From Oscillospiraceae bacterium (lineage in GTDB: Bacteria; Bacillota; Clostridia; Oscillospirales; Acutalibacteraceae), in assembly GCA_015065765.1 (NCBI GenBank), contig SVPP01000005.1:1-64000 (forward strand): DNA of 64,000 bases, read 5' to 3'. Positions 24,178 through 35,028 of this stretch are shown here, in pieces (the first letter of the stretch is position 1; each line of letters opens with the position of its first letter). The position numbers were made by a program, and so were the translations under genes. The notes below the pieces were generated by a model, which ran no database searches, was not told the origin of the DNA, and saw nothing but the letters and a program-made list of their open reading frames with translations.

Positions 24178-25338
24178 CATTGAAATTTCTTTCAGGAAGC
24201 TTTTACCTTCTGTTTCAAAGTCAATGTTAAAAATTTCTGCAATAGTTGCTGAGATATCGGAAAATGTGTTTCTTGTACCGAGATTGACACCCTTTGTTTT
24301 CTTGCCGTAAACAATCAACGGAACACATTCTCTTGTGTGGTCTGTTCCTTTGAAAGCGGGATCACAGCCGTGGTCTGCGGTGATGATGAGCAAATCATCA
24401 TCTGTCATTTTTTCTGTAAAAGAGGGGAGAAAATCATCAAACTCGCTGAGAGCTTTTGCATAACCGTCCACATCTCTTCTGTGACCGTATACCATGTCGA
24501 AATCAACGAGATTTATAAAGCAGAGACCGCGAAAATCCTTTTCGGCAAATTCCAGCATTTTCTCCATGCCTTCACGGTTTGAATGTGTGAAAACGCTTTC
24601 ACTGATGCCTTTGCCTGCGAAAATATCTGTAATTTTACCAACGGCAATTGTATCAAAACCGTTTTTCTGCAATGCGTCAAGAATGGTTTCTTTCGGCGGC
24701 TCAATTGAGAAATCGTGTCTGTTTGCAGTTCTTCTGAAGTTACCGTTTTCACCCTCAAAAGGTCTTGCGATAACTCTGCCTACGCCATGTTTACCTGTAA
24801 GAACTTTTCTTGCAATACGGCAGTATTCATAAAGCTTTTCAGGTGGCACAATTTCTTCGTGTGCTGCAATCTGAAAAACGCTGTCAGCAGAAGTGTAAAC
24901 AATCAGCTTGCCTGTCTTCAGGTGCTCTTCGCCGTAATCCTTTATAACTTCTGTTCCGGAATACGGCATGTTACAAAGTGTGCCGATATCTGCCTTTTCT
25001 TCAAATTCCTTTATAACTTCATCAGGGAATCCATGTGGGTAAGTGGGCAGGGGATTTTCCGATACGATTCCTGCAATTTCCCAGTGACCGATGGTCGTGT
25101 CTTTACCTTTTGATTTTTCTGCAAGTCTGCCCACGGAAGCAGAAGGTTCGTTTTCCTTCGGTAAATAATCAATCCCGTCAATATTACCCAGTCCCATTTT
25201 GAGCAGATTGGGAATTCTGAATTCAGGGGATGCAGAAATACTTCTCATTGTATCTGAGTCTTTGTCACCGAAAACCTCTGCGTCGGGAGCGTTTCCGATT
25301 CCCACGCTGTCGAGAACACATAAAAATATTCTTTTCAT
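24175..25338 (-). CDS. deoB: Phosphopentomutase
   Basis: A 387-residue phosphopentomutase that interconverts (deoxy)ribose 1- and 5-phosphate, feeding nucleoside sugars into the pentose phosphate pathway. The alkaline-phosphatase-superfamily metal sites are intact: LDSVGIGNAPDA at the start, DTMRSI (the nucleophile Thr), SADSVFQIAAHEE, and the C-terminal DFDMVYGHRRD and TADHGCDP. Length is that of the family. It begins 1 base after deoD ends and is clearly its operon partner. Confidence 0.95.
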   Translation of the reverse strand: MKRIFLCVLDSVGIGNAPDAEVFGDKDSDTMRSISASPEFRIPNLLKMGLGNIDGIDYLPKENEPSASVGRLAEKSKGKDTTIGHWEIAGIVSENPLPTYPHGFPDEVIKEFEEKADIGTLCNMPYSGTEVIKDYGEEHLKTGKLIVYTSADSVFQIAAHEEIVPPEKLYEYCRIARKVLTGKHGVGRVIARPFEGENGNFRRTANRHDFSIEPPKETILDALQKNGFDTIAVGKITDIFAGKGISESVFTHSNREGMEKMLEFAEKDFRGLCFINLVDFDMVYGHRRDVDGYAKALSEFDDFLPSFTEKMTDDDLLIITADHGCDPAFKGTDHTRECVPLIVYGKKTKGVNLGTRNTFSDISATIAEIFNIDFETEGKSFLKEISM

Positions 25339-25339
25339 C

Positions 25340-26068
25340 TTATTTACTGAGCCTTACTGCTGTTTCAAGAGCAATCTCCATCATATCTGTAAAAGAGCTT
25401 TGTCTTGCGTCAGCGTCGAGAGCTTCTCCTGTCATAATATTGTCGCTGATTGTGCAGATTGCGAGGGCATTTTTCTTTGAATATGCAGCATTCATGTAAA
25501 GGGCTGCTGCTTCCATTTCAACTGCGAGAACACCCATTTTTGCCCATTTTTCATTTACGGTGTCATCTGCGTTGTAGAATGTATCAGAGGACAAAATATT
25601 GCCCACATGAGTTTTTGTGCCTTTCTTTTCACATTCTTCTGCGGCGATTTTAAGTAAATCATAGCTTGCCACAGGTGCAAATGTGCCGGGCAGATTATAT
25701 TGTCTCTGATAATCCGAATTTGTGCATGCACCCATACCGAGTACGATATCTCTTACTTTTATATTTTCATCAAGTGCACCTGCAGAACCGATTCTGATAA
25801 TGTTATCAACATCGAAGAAATTAAAAAGTTCATAGCTGTAAATTCCCATTGACGGCATGCCCATGCCGCTTGCCATAACAGAAACAGGTGTGCCTTTGTA
25901 TGTTCCTGTGTAGCCTGAAATCGCTCTTACGTTGTTTACAAGCTTTGCATTTTCAAGGAAATTTTCTGCAATATACTTGGCTCTGAGGGGGTCTCCGGGC
26001 ATGAGAACCGTTTTTGCAAAGTCTTCGGGTATGGCTTTTATATGAGGGGTGGGATAGTTTTTTGACAT
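25340..26068 (-). CDS. deoD: Purine-nucleoside phosphorylase
   Basis: A 242-residue hexameric-type (bacterial DeoD) phosphorylase that splits purine nucleosides to base and (deoxy)ribose 1-phosphate, which DeoB then uses. MPGDPLRAKYIAENFL (phosphate site), RIGSAGALDENIKVRD, VEMEAAALY (nucleoside binding) and the late ICTISDNIMTGE (catalytic Asp) are all typical. AAAGGAGTGATG precedes the start. The deoD-deoB order marks a nucleoside salvage operon. Confidence 0.95.
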   Translation of the reverse strand: MSKNYPTPHIKAIPEDFAKTVLMPGDPLRAKYIAENFLENAKLVNNVRAISGYTGTYKGTPVSVMASGMGMPSMGIYSYELFNFFDVDNIIRIGSAGALDENIKVRDIVLGMGACTNSDYQRQYNLPGTFAPVASYDLLKIAAEECEKKGTKTHVGNILSSDTFYNADDTVNEKWAKMGVLAVEMEAAALYMNAAYSKKNALAICTISDNIMTGEALDADARQSSFTDMMEIALETAVRLSK

Positions 26069-26210
26069 GATACATCACTCCTTTTCACTATCTATAATAA
26101 CATATTTCTGCTTGAATATAAACAATTTTTCATAAAATTACTTGACTTTTTTCGTCAAAAATGAGATGATATTATTGCTAATTTTATATCTCAGTAAAGG
26201 AGAGTTAATA

Positions 26211-27581
26211 ATGTCAAAGAAATTTACAAAGTTTCTGAGTATTGTTCTCTGCATGGCAATTCTGTCAACAATCGGAATTACAGCTTTCGCAGCAGAAGGC
26301 ACAGAAAAAACACTCACAATCAACAACCCCTATGCGGATGTTATCTGGGAAGGTGACAATGCATGGACAGGTTACAAAGGTAGCCTTCACACACATTCAA
26401 CCTACAGTGATGCTACAGTAACACTCAAAGAAATGGTTATGGAATACTATAATCAGGGCTTTGGTTTCCTTGGTATGGCTGACCACTCAGTTACAGGCGT
26501 TGAATGGAATCAGGCTCCTGAACAGGCAGCTCTTTATTACTATCAGTACCTTATCGGTTACACAATGGAACACCTTACAGATGAAGAATATCAGGGTGTT
26601 ATTTCGGGTACATATCCTATGGCAGACGGTTCTGTTCGTGATTTCGGTCTTGCATGCGTAACAGGCGCAAATGAACTTAACGGTATTACTCTCACAAAAG
26701 GTCACGTTGTAGGCTATGGCCTTGATCGCGGTGTAGGTACAGGTCATGCAGGTCTTGAAAACGGTCACAGAGAAGCAGTTGAATTTGCAGAAGAAAACGG
26801 TGGCTACTCAGTTATCGCTCATCCCGGTGACTGGATTGATACAAGAGAAGGCGTTTACGATCCTGTATTCATCGATTATTTTACAAAGATTTTCCTCGAT
26901 TATGATTCATGCCTCGGTATGGAAGTTTTCAACGAAACAAACAACGCAACTCCTTGGGACAGAAACCTCTGGGACAACATCCTTATGGAAACTCTTCCTT
27001 ACGGCAGAACAGTATGGGGTTACTCAAACAGTGACGCTCACGAGCTCAACAAGGTTGACTCATCATTCAGCGTATTTATGATGCCCGAAAACACAGCAGA
27101 AAACGTTAAGGAAACAATGTATAACGGCAACTTCTTTGCAGTTACAAGAAAAATTCATGAAAACCCTGTTCTCGGACCTGCTGAAACATATGACGTTATG
27201 GACCAGAAGCTTCCCTATCCCATGGCAACTAATGTTGCTGTTGACGGAACAACAATCACAATGGATGTTGAAAATGCAGATTTTGTTCAGTGGATTGCAA
27301 ACGGCAAGGTTGTTGCAAAAACTGAAGTGAACGGTACAGGCACATCAACAATTGATCTTGGAAAAATTAGAGGTTCAGAAGATTTCCTTTATGTACGTGC
27401 AGAAATCTTCGGTGAAGGCGGTTGTGCAGCAAGCCAGCCATTTACAATTGATGACGGTGAGGCAGATCTTGAATATGAAAAAGATGAGTCATTACTTGCA
27501 AAGCTTGAATACATCTGGTATCGTATCAAGAGCCTGAGAATTTTCATTCTTTTCCAGGAACTTTACAGAGCTATCGTATAA
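26211..27581 (+). CDS. Secreted PHP-domain protein
   Basis: A 456-residue exported protein. The ATG at 26211 follows AAAGGAGAG, and a signal peptide ends near AFAAEG (about residue 27). The PHP metal-dependent phosphoesterase motifs are visible: His60 and His62 in LHTHSTYSDA, GMADHSV, VIAHPGD and GYSNSDAHEL. A C-terminal Ig-like domain (about 340-420) is followed by a hydrophobic and basic helix (about 432-456). A phosphoesterase role outside the cell is inferred. A similar C-terminal helix ends the phosphoesterase at 22715. Confidence 0.85.
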   Translation: MSKKFTKFLSIVLCMAILSTIGITAFAAEGTEKTLTINNPYADVIWEGDNAWTGYKGSLHTHSTYSDATVTLKEMVMEYYNQGFGFLGMADHSVTGVEWNQAPEQAALYYYQYLIGYTMEHLTDEEYQGVISGTYPMADGSVRDFGLACVTGANELNGITLTKGHVVGYGLDRGVGTGHAGLENGHREAVEFAEENGGYSVIAHPGDWIDTREGVYDPVFIDYFTKIFLDYDSCLGMEVFNETNNATPWDRNLWDNILMETLPYGRTVWGYSNSDAHELNKVDSSFSVFMMPENTAENVKETMYNGNFFAVTRKIHENPVLGPAETYDVMDQKLPYPMATNVAVDGTTITMDVENADFVQWIANGKVVAKTEVNGTGTSTIDLGKIRGSEDFLYVRAEIFGEGGCAASQPFTIDDGEADLEYEKDESLLAKLEYIWYRIKSLRIFILFQELYRAIV

Positions 27582-27585
27582 TCAA

Positions 27586-27618
27586 AATCCCTCGGTTTAT
27601 GAACCGAGGGATTTTTTT
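27586..27618 (+). terminator. Terminator after the PHP gene
   Basis: AATCCCTCGGTT and AACCGAGGGATT form a 12-bp stem with a short loop and a T7 tail. Confidence 0.9.
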
Positions 27619-27621
27619 GAC

Positions 27622-28239
27622 TTATTTATAATTTTCAATTGCGGCTTTGAGAATCTGTACAGTGTTGTCGATTCCGAGAGTTCCGCTGTTTACGGTAATG
27701 TCGTAGTTTCTTGCGTCGCCCCAGTCCTGTGAGCCGTAGAACTGATTGTGACGGATTCTCGCTTTATCCTTTTTCTTCACAACATCGTTTACATCTTCTT
27801 TAGCGATGTCGTCGATTTTTATTGCTCTTTCGCATCTCTTTTCAAAATCGGCACAGACGAAAATGTTGAAGCAGGGGAATTGATTTTTGAGTATGTAGTC
27901 AGCACATCTGCCCACAATCACGCATGAGCCTTCGTTTGCTAAATCCTTGATGATTTTTGCTTCAGCCTGGAAAACCTGATCTGAAAGTGATTGACCGTAG
28001 TGTGAAACCATGTTTCCAAAAGTGTAAGTGTTTGTAGCGAGGTTGAAAAGCAAACTGCTTGTAACTCTCTGCTCTTCTTTTTCGATGAATTCAGCACAGA
28101 AGCCTGTTTCTTTGGCGGCTTTATCAATAATTGCCTTATCATAGAAGGGAATGCCAAGTTCCATTGCAAGTTTCTCGCCGATTTCGCGACCGCCTGAACC
28201 GTATTCACGGCTTATAGTAATAATAAGATTGTTTTTCAT
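27622..28239 (-). CDS. Cytidylate kinase-like family protein
   Basis: A 205-residue P-loop kinase of the AAA_26/cytidylate-kinase-like group. ISREYGSGGREIGEKLA (Walker A-like) is near the N-terminus, with FYDKAIIDKAA, CVIVGRCADYIL and the lid region RCERAIKIDDI. The family is common in Clostridia, distinct from Cmk, and its substrate is not established. The start at 28239 follows AAGGAGATT; the frame runs further upstream but without a start signal. It is divergent from ligA. Confidence 0.85.
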   Translation of the reverse strand: MKNNLIITISREYGSGGREIGEKLAMELGIPFYDKAIIDKAAKETGFCAEFIEKEEQRVTSSLLFNLATNTYTFGNMVSHYGQSLSDQVFQAEAKIIKDLANEGSCVIVGRCADYILKNQFPCFNIFVCADFEKRCERAIKIDDIAKEDVNDVVKKKDKARIRHNQFYGSQDWGDARNYDITVNSGTLGIDNTVQILKAAIENYK

Positions 28240-28292
28240 ATAAGTAATCTCCTTTCTTTTGTTCGGATTACAAATATATATTATCACAAAAC

Positions 28293-30325
<2,033 letters not shown>

Positions 30326-30365
30326 AGAAGCTGCAGCGTTCTGAAAGTAACTGATAACACAATCT

Positions 30366-30407
30366 GAAAACCGTTTTTCTCATATGAGGAAAACGGTTTT
30401 CTTTTTT
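30366..30407 (+). terminator. Terminator after ligA
   Basis: GAAAACCGTTTT and AAAACGGTTTTC form a long stem with an ATAT-centred loop and a T6 tail. Confidence 0.9.
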
Positions 30408-30491
30408 GCTTTGGGATTTTCTCCCACTGACGTGAAAAAACATATGAAAAAAGGTAATTTTTACTGCTTTTTATGGGCGGGCACAGGATTC

Positions 30492-30517
30492 AGAGTGGTG
30501 GGGTTACCACTCTTTTA
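30492..30517 (+). terminator. Second hairpin upstream of the dcw promoter
   Basis: AGAGTGGT and ACCACTCT around GGGGTT, followed by TTTT. It would insulate the dcw promoter from read-through. Confidence 0.5.
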
Positions 30518-30577
30518 CAGACTTTTATAAAAACTTGAAAAAACCTTGATTTTTTTAGGATTTAAGCCAAAAAACTA

Positions 30578-30606
30578 TTGACAAAAAGACTTGTTAGCAT
30601 TATAAT
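30578..30606 (+). promoter_or_regulatory. Consensus promoter of the dcw cluster
   Basis: TTGACA, exactly 17 bases, TATAAT. No other strong promoter is seen before the one ahead of ftsZ, so it probably drives mraZ through ftsQ. Confidence 0.9.
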
Positions 30607-30608
30607 AG

Positions 30609-30656
30609 TGGTATCCAAGTGGGAGAAAGTTGATTAAAATGGTTATCAAGTGGGAG
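30609..30656 (+). promoter_or_regulatory. MraZ-type operator repeats
   Basis: Two near-identical 17-base modules, TGGTATCCAAGTGGGAG (30609-30625) and TGGTTATCAAGTGGGAG (30640-30656), repeat with a 31-base period directly after the -10 box. MraZ is known to bind tandem TGGGN repeats before its own gene; each module offers two TGG half-sites 11 bases apart. Confidence 0.75.
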
Positions 30657-30730
30657 TTTTCCACATTTTCCACAGAGTTTTCCACATTCGGTGAACAAAA
30701 AGACGATAAAAACGTAAAGGAGGGGCAATA

Positions 30731-31171
30731 ATGGCAGATTTCAGAGGAACTTATTTCCATTCTCTTGATTCAAAATCGAGAATGGTAGTACCTGCTGCAT
30801 TCAGAGAAGAGCTTGGTCAGAAATTTGTCATTATGAAGGATCTTGAGCAAAAAGAATGTCTCAGTCTTTACCCTCTTGAAGAATGGGCAAAAATCAAAGA
30901 AGAGCTCGACACACTTCCCCATGGTGAAAAATACAGAAGATATTACAGATGGGTTTATTCAAGACTTGATGATTGCAGTATTGATCCCCAGAACAGAGTT
31001 ATCATTAAAGAAACATTCAGAAAATATATTGATGCAACAAAAAACATCGTGATTCTCGGCTCAGGCAGAAAGCTTGAAATCTGGGAAGAAGATTTGTGGC
31101 TTAAACTTCACGGCGACGATGTTGAAGAGGCTTATGATGATGACTTCAGCGATATGCCTGTACATTTCTGA
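30731..31171 (+). CDS. mraZ: Transcriptional regulator MraZ
   Basis: A 146-residue AbrB-like protein with the two MraZ half-domains: LDSKSRMVVPAAFREEL near the N-terminus and IDPQNRVIIKETFRKYI at about 90-108. MraZ forms a ring and represses its own dcw operon through TGGGN repeats, which are seen upstream. AAAGGAGGGGCAATA sets the ATG. It is the first gene of the division cluster. Confidence 0.96.
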   Translation: MADFRGTYFHSLDSKSRMVVPAAFREELGQKFVIMKDLEQKECLSLYPLEEWAKIKEELDTLPHGEKYRRYYRWVYSRLDDCSIDPQNRVIIKETFRKYIDATKNIVILGSGRKLEIWEEDLWLKLHGDDVEEAYDDDFSDMPVHF

Positions 31172-31182
31172 GGTGTGTGTAA

Positions 31183-32124
31183 ATGGAATCTCAAATCAAT
31201 TTTAACCATATTTCAGTTTTTTATCACGAAGCAGTTGATGCACTCGATATAAAGCCTGACGGTATTTATTTCGACTGCACAGGCGGTGGCGGCGGTCATT
31301 CATCTCTCATCGCTTCAAGACTGACTACAGGTCATCTTTACACAATCGACCGTGACCCCGATGCGATTAAAGTGCTTACAGAGCGTTTCAGCGGTAATTC
31401 CAATGTGACTGTTGTAAACAGCAGATTTTCAAGAATCAAAGATATCCTTAAAGAACACGGCGTAGAAAAGGCAGATGGTATTCTTGCTGATTTAGGCGTT
31501 TCATCCTATCAGCTTGATACAGGGGAGAGAGGTTTCTCTTTCCATACAGATGCTCCTCTTGATATGCGTATGAGTAAGGAAGGACTTTCTGCAAAGGATG
31601 TTGTAAATACATACTCCGTTCAGGAGCTTACAAAAATAATTTCAGCTTACGGTGAAGAAAAATTCGCAAGAAATATCGCCTCTAATATAGAAAGACACAG
31701 AGCAGAAAAAGAAATTGAAACAACGCTTGAACTTGCAGAGATTATTAAGGAAGCATATCCCGCATCTGTAAGAAGAAAGAGCGGCCACCCGGCGCGTAAA
31801 ACCTTCCAGGCAATAAGAATCGAAGTAAATTCAGAATTAGAAGAATTAAAGAATTCACTTGACGATATGTTCGAGTGTCTCTCAGTAGGAGGCAGAATTG
31901 CAATAATCACATTCCATTCACTTGAGGACAGAATCGTGAAAGTAAAATTCAATGATTTCTGCTCAGGCTGTACATGTCCTCCTGAATTTCCCGTATGTGT
32001 ATGCGGAAAAACTCCGAAAGGAAAGCTAGCATTTAAAGTCAAGGAGCCTACTGAAAAGGAAACAGAAGAAAATCCCAGAGCGAGAAGTGCGAAGCTCAGA
32101 GCAGTGGAAAGAATAGCAGAATAA
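31183..32124 (+). CDS. rsmH: 16S rRNA (cytosine(1402)-N4)-methyltransferase
   Basis: A 313-residue methyltransferase (MraW/RsmH) that methylates C1402 of 16S rRNA with S-adenosylmethionine. FYHEAVDALDIKPDGIYFD leads into the SAM-binding DCTGGGGGHS; ADLGVSSYQLDTGERGFSF, DAPLDMRM and HPARKTFQAIRIEVN are diagnostic, and the CSGCTCPPEFPVC cysteines are common in Firmicute members. It starts 11 bases after mraZ. Confidence 0.97.
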   Translation: MESQINFNHISVFYHEAVDALDIKPDGIYFDCTGGGGGHSSLIASRLTTGHLYTIDRDPDAIKVLTERFSGNSNVTVVNSRFSRIKDILKEHGVEKADGILADLGVSSYQLDTGERGFSFHTDAPLDMRMSKEGLSAKDVVNTYSVQELTKIISAYGEEKFARNIASNIERHRAEKEIETTLELAEIIKEAYPASVRRKSGHPARKTFQAIRIEVNSELEELKNSLDDMFECLSVGGRIAIITFHSLEDRIVKVKFNDFCSGCTCPPEFPVCVCGKTPKGKLAFKVKEPTEKETEENPRARSAKLRAVERIAE

Positions 32125-32152
32125 TTATAGTTGAAAGAGAAAGGTGAAGAAA

Positions 32153-32611
32153 ATGGCAGAGTTTATGTATGACCTGGATATGTTCGATGACGGCACGTCA
32201 GCCCCTCAGCCAATTCCCGTAAAAGAAGAAAAACCAAAAAGAAAATTACGCGTCCTTGATGATACACCTCAGGTAAGAAGAGAAAAACTCCGTATTTCTG
32301 AAAAGAAGGATTACAGAAGAACATTTGCAATCGTAGCTTGTTCATTGGTTATGGCGGCAATAGTTGTTTCTTTTGTTTCGCTCGGTGCATACATCAACTG
32401 TGTAGAGCATGATATTGCCGAAACCCAGGCAGAACTGGATATTGCCAGAAGTCAGAACACGATCCTTAATATAAAGAAAGATTCGATGATTTCTTTTGAC
32501 GAAATAAGAAAAGTTGCAGAAGAGAAGGGTATGATTCAGCGAGACAGATATCAGGTTACATACTTCGATTTGTCTGATGAAGACTATGGTGTTGTTAACC
32601 CTGAAGGATAA
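32153..32611 (+). CDS. ftsL: FtsL-like cell division protein
   Basis: A 152-residue single-pass membrane protein in the ftsL position. An acidic then basic cytoplasmic N-terminus (about 1-62) precedes one transmembrane helix (about 63-87), then a short coiled coil (VEHDIAETQAELDIARSQN) and a C-terminal segment with IRKVAEEKGMIQRD, the usual FtsL/DivIC ending. The ATG at 32153 is 7 bases after GAAAGG; a GTG at 32144 is less likely. It should scaffold FtsQ and the septal PBP. The call rests mostly on position and topology. Confidence 0.8.
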   Translation: MAEFMYDLDMFDDGTSAPQPIPVKEEKPKRKLRVLDDTPQVRREKLRISEKKDYRRTFAIVACSLVMAAIVVSFVSLGAYINCVEHDIAETQAELDIARSQNTILNIKKDSMISFDEIRKVAEEKGMIQRDRYQVTYFDLSDEDYGVVNPEG

Positions 32612-32706
32612 TAAACGGAATAATATCAGCGGCACGGAATACTAATTATATGACCGGAAACGGCATGTAATCAGAAAAATTCCTTTGCCGCCTTAATTGT
32701 TATTTA

Positions 32707-32743
32707 GAGGTATTGAAATATACCTCAAAATTTGTTTTTGAGA
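32707..32743 (+). promoter_or_regulatory. Leader hairpins before the PBP gene
   Basis: GAGGTAT-TGAAAT-ATACCTC forms a hairpin (32707-32726). The CCTCAAAA arm can instead pair with TTTTGAGAGG (32735-32744), which is the ribosome binding site of the PBP gene. The choice could tune translation, but this may be chance. Confidence 0.3.
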
Positions 32744-32756
32744 GGAGAAAAGAAAG

Positions 32757-35015
32757 ATGTCATTACCACAGACAAACGAGAATACGCTGGCTAAAAGAGC
32801 CCTTCATGTGCTTATAATAATCGTAGTGCTCGCTTTCGGAGCATGTATATTTTATCTCGGCTATGTTCAGCTGGGACTCGGCGAAGAATACAGAGCCAAA
32901 GCAGAGGCAAATCAGCTCAGAGATTCTGAGATTTCTGCAGAACGCGGAGTAGTTTACGACAGAAACGGCAAAGAGCTTGCAAAGAGTGCATCTGCGTGGA
33001 AAATCGTGATATATCCCAACAAAATGGCAGACTGCAAACCTGCAAGAGAAATCGTAATCAAAAAACTCTCATCTGTACTGAAAATAAGCGAAGACACTGT
33101 CAGAGCAAAGGCTGAAATGTCACAGTACGGCAACATGGTTGTAAAATATCGTGTTGAAAAAGATGTAAGAGAAAAAATGCTTGAGGTTCTCAAGCAGGAA
33201 TGCTATGAAGATACAAATGAAAAAGGTCAGAAGGTAAAATACAAATTTGCAGATTTCGTAGGAATTGAAAATGACGTAAAGAGATATTATCCCTACAATT
33301 CTTTTGCATCAACAGTTCTCGGCTTTACGGGAACAGACGATGTGGGCACAGGCGGACTTGAGCTTCAGTATAACTCAATTCTCACAGGCACACCCGGCAG
33401 AAAGATAACTGCAGTTTCAGGCAGCGGTGACTCGATGCCCTCTGAATATGAAACAGTCGTTGATGCAGTTCAGGGAACGAGCCTTGTCACAACTCTTGAC
33501 GAAACTATCCAGCGCTATCTTGAAGAAGGTCTTGACCAGTCTATTAAGGACACTCAGGCTGAATACGCTTACGGAATTATCATGGACGTAAACACAGGTG
33601 CGATTCTTGCTATGTCAAGCAAGCCTGACTATGACCTGAACAACCCTTATGAAATCACAAGTCAGACAGTAAGAGACCACCTTGATGAGATTACTGACGA
33701 AAGAAAAAGAGATGAAGCTGAGACAACAGCATGGTTCAATCAGTGGAAAAACAGAACAATTTCCGATACATATGAACCAGGTTCGGTTTTCAAAATCATA
33801 ACTGCGGCAGCGGCACTTGAAGAAAATATCTGGGATTTGTCAAAAACGTATGTATGTGGCGGTGCAATTCAGGTTGATGACAGAAGAATGCACTGCTCAC
33901 ACAGAGAAGGCCACGGCACACAGACCTTTTCACAGGCTTTTGCAAACTCATGCAACCCATTCTTCATTCAGCTTGGTCTTGACATGGGTGTTGACAATTT
34001 CTACAAATACTTTGAAGCTTTCGGCTTTACGGAAAGAACAGGCATTGACCTGCCCTCTGAACAGCTTGGTATGTATCACTCTGCAGAGAGTATGAAAAAG
34101 ACAAAGGTTCAGCTTGCATCAAGTGCATTCGGTCAGTCCTTTACAGTAACACCTATCCAGACAATTACGGCAGTTTCCGCAATTGCAAACGGCGGTAAAC
34201 TCCTCAAGCCCTATATTGTTGCAAAAACGCTCGATCCCGACGGCAACATTATTTCGGAAACACAGCCTACAGTGAAAAGACAGGTAATTTCCGAAAATAC
34301 AGCACAGATAATCACAGGCATGATGGAAGACGTTGTTTCCACAGGTACAGGTCAGAACGCCTATGTTGCAGGTTACAGAGTAGCAGGTAAAACAGGTACA
34401 TCTGAAATTCTTGAAGAGCCCGGTGAATATGTAGCATCTTTTGCATGCTTTGCTCCTGCAGATGACCCGCAGATTGCAATGCTCATCGCAGTCAAAAAGC
34501 CTGTAGGCGAATACTACGGCAGCCAGATTGCAGCTCCTGTAGCGGCTGATATTATGCAGAAGGTTATGGTTTATCTCAATGTTGAGCCTAAATACACAGA
34601 GGAAGAAAACGCTCATGTTGACAGAAATGCAGATAATGTTGTGGGCAAGAGTGTGGAAGAAGCAAAACAGACTCTCACCAATTCAGGATTTAACGTGAGA
34701 GTTATCGGTAGCGGTGAAACAGTTGTTGAACAGGTTCCGTCTTCAAACCAGACAATCTCTGCAAACGGAACGGTTATCCTCTACACCGAACAGAATGCTG
34801 AAAAACAGGTTACAACAGTGCCTGACCTTACAGGTATGACAGTAAATCAGGTATATGCCGCAGCAAATCAGGCAGGTGTGAACGTATCAATCGTAGGTAA
34901 TGCCGCATCAAGCAGTTTCATTTCATATAAGCAGGATAAAGAAGTGAATAGCAAGGTTTATTGCGGCGATACTATTGTCGTATATTTCAAATCAACATCA
35001 TCAGACGCAGAATAA
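32757..35015 (+). CDS. Septal penicillin-binding protein with two PASTA domains
   Basis: A 752-residue class B PBP (FtsI/PBP2B/SpoVD type) that cross-links peptidoglycan at the septum. One transmembrane helix (about 17-40), a dimerisation domain (ERGVVYDRNGKELA), and a transpeptidase domain with Ser343 in EPGSVFK, Ser398-x-Asn400 in ANSCNPF and KTGT at 545-548. Two PASTA repeats close the protein (about 625-685 and 688-748, TTVPDLTGMTVNQV). This is the only PBP in the cluster, so it is probably the vegetative division enzyme, though SpoVD shares the same build. Confidence 0.95.
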   Translation: MSLPQTNENTLAKRALHVLIIIVVLAFGACIFYLGYVQLGLGEEYRAKAEANQLRDSEISAERGVVYDRNGKELAKSASAWKIVIYPNKMADCKPAREIVIKKLSSVLKISEDTVRAKAEMSQYGNMVVKYRVEKDVREKMLEVLKQECYEDTNEKGQKVKYKFADFVGIENDVKRYYPYNSFASTVLGFTGTDDVGTGGLELQYNSILTGTPGRKITAVSGSGDSMPSEYETVVDAVQGTSLVTTLDETIQRYLEEGLDQSIKDTQAEYAYGIIMDVNTGAILAMSSKPDYDLNNPYEITSQTVRDHLDEITDERKRDEAETTAWFNQWKNRTISDTYEPGSVFKIITAAAALEENIWDLSKTYVCGGAIQVDDRRMHCSHREGHGTQTFSQAFANSCNPFFIQLGLDMGVDNFYKYFEAFGFTERTGIDLPSEQLGMYHSAESMKKTKVQLASSAFGQSFTVTPIQTITAVSAIANGGKLLKPYIVAKTLDPDGNIISETQPTVKRQVISENTAQIITGMMEDVVSTGTGQNAYVAGYRVAGKTGTSEILEEPGEYVASFACFAPADDPQIAMLIAVKKPVGEYYGSQIAAPVAADIMQKVMVYLNVEPKYTEEENAHVDRNADNVVGKSVEEAKQTLTNSGFNVRVIGSGETVVEQVPSSNQTISANGTVILYTEQNAEKQVTTVPDLTGMTVNQVYAAANQAGVNVSIVGNAASSSFISYKQDKEVNSKVYCGDTIVVYFKSTSSDAE

Positions 35016-35028
35016 TGAGGTGAATAAA

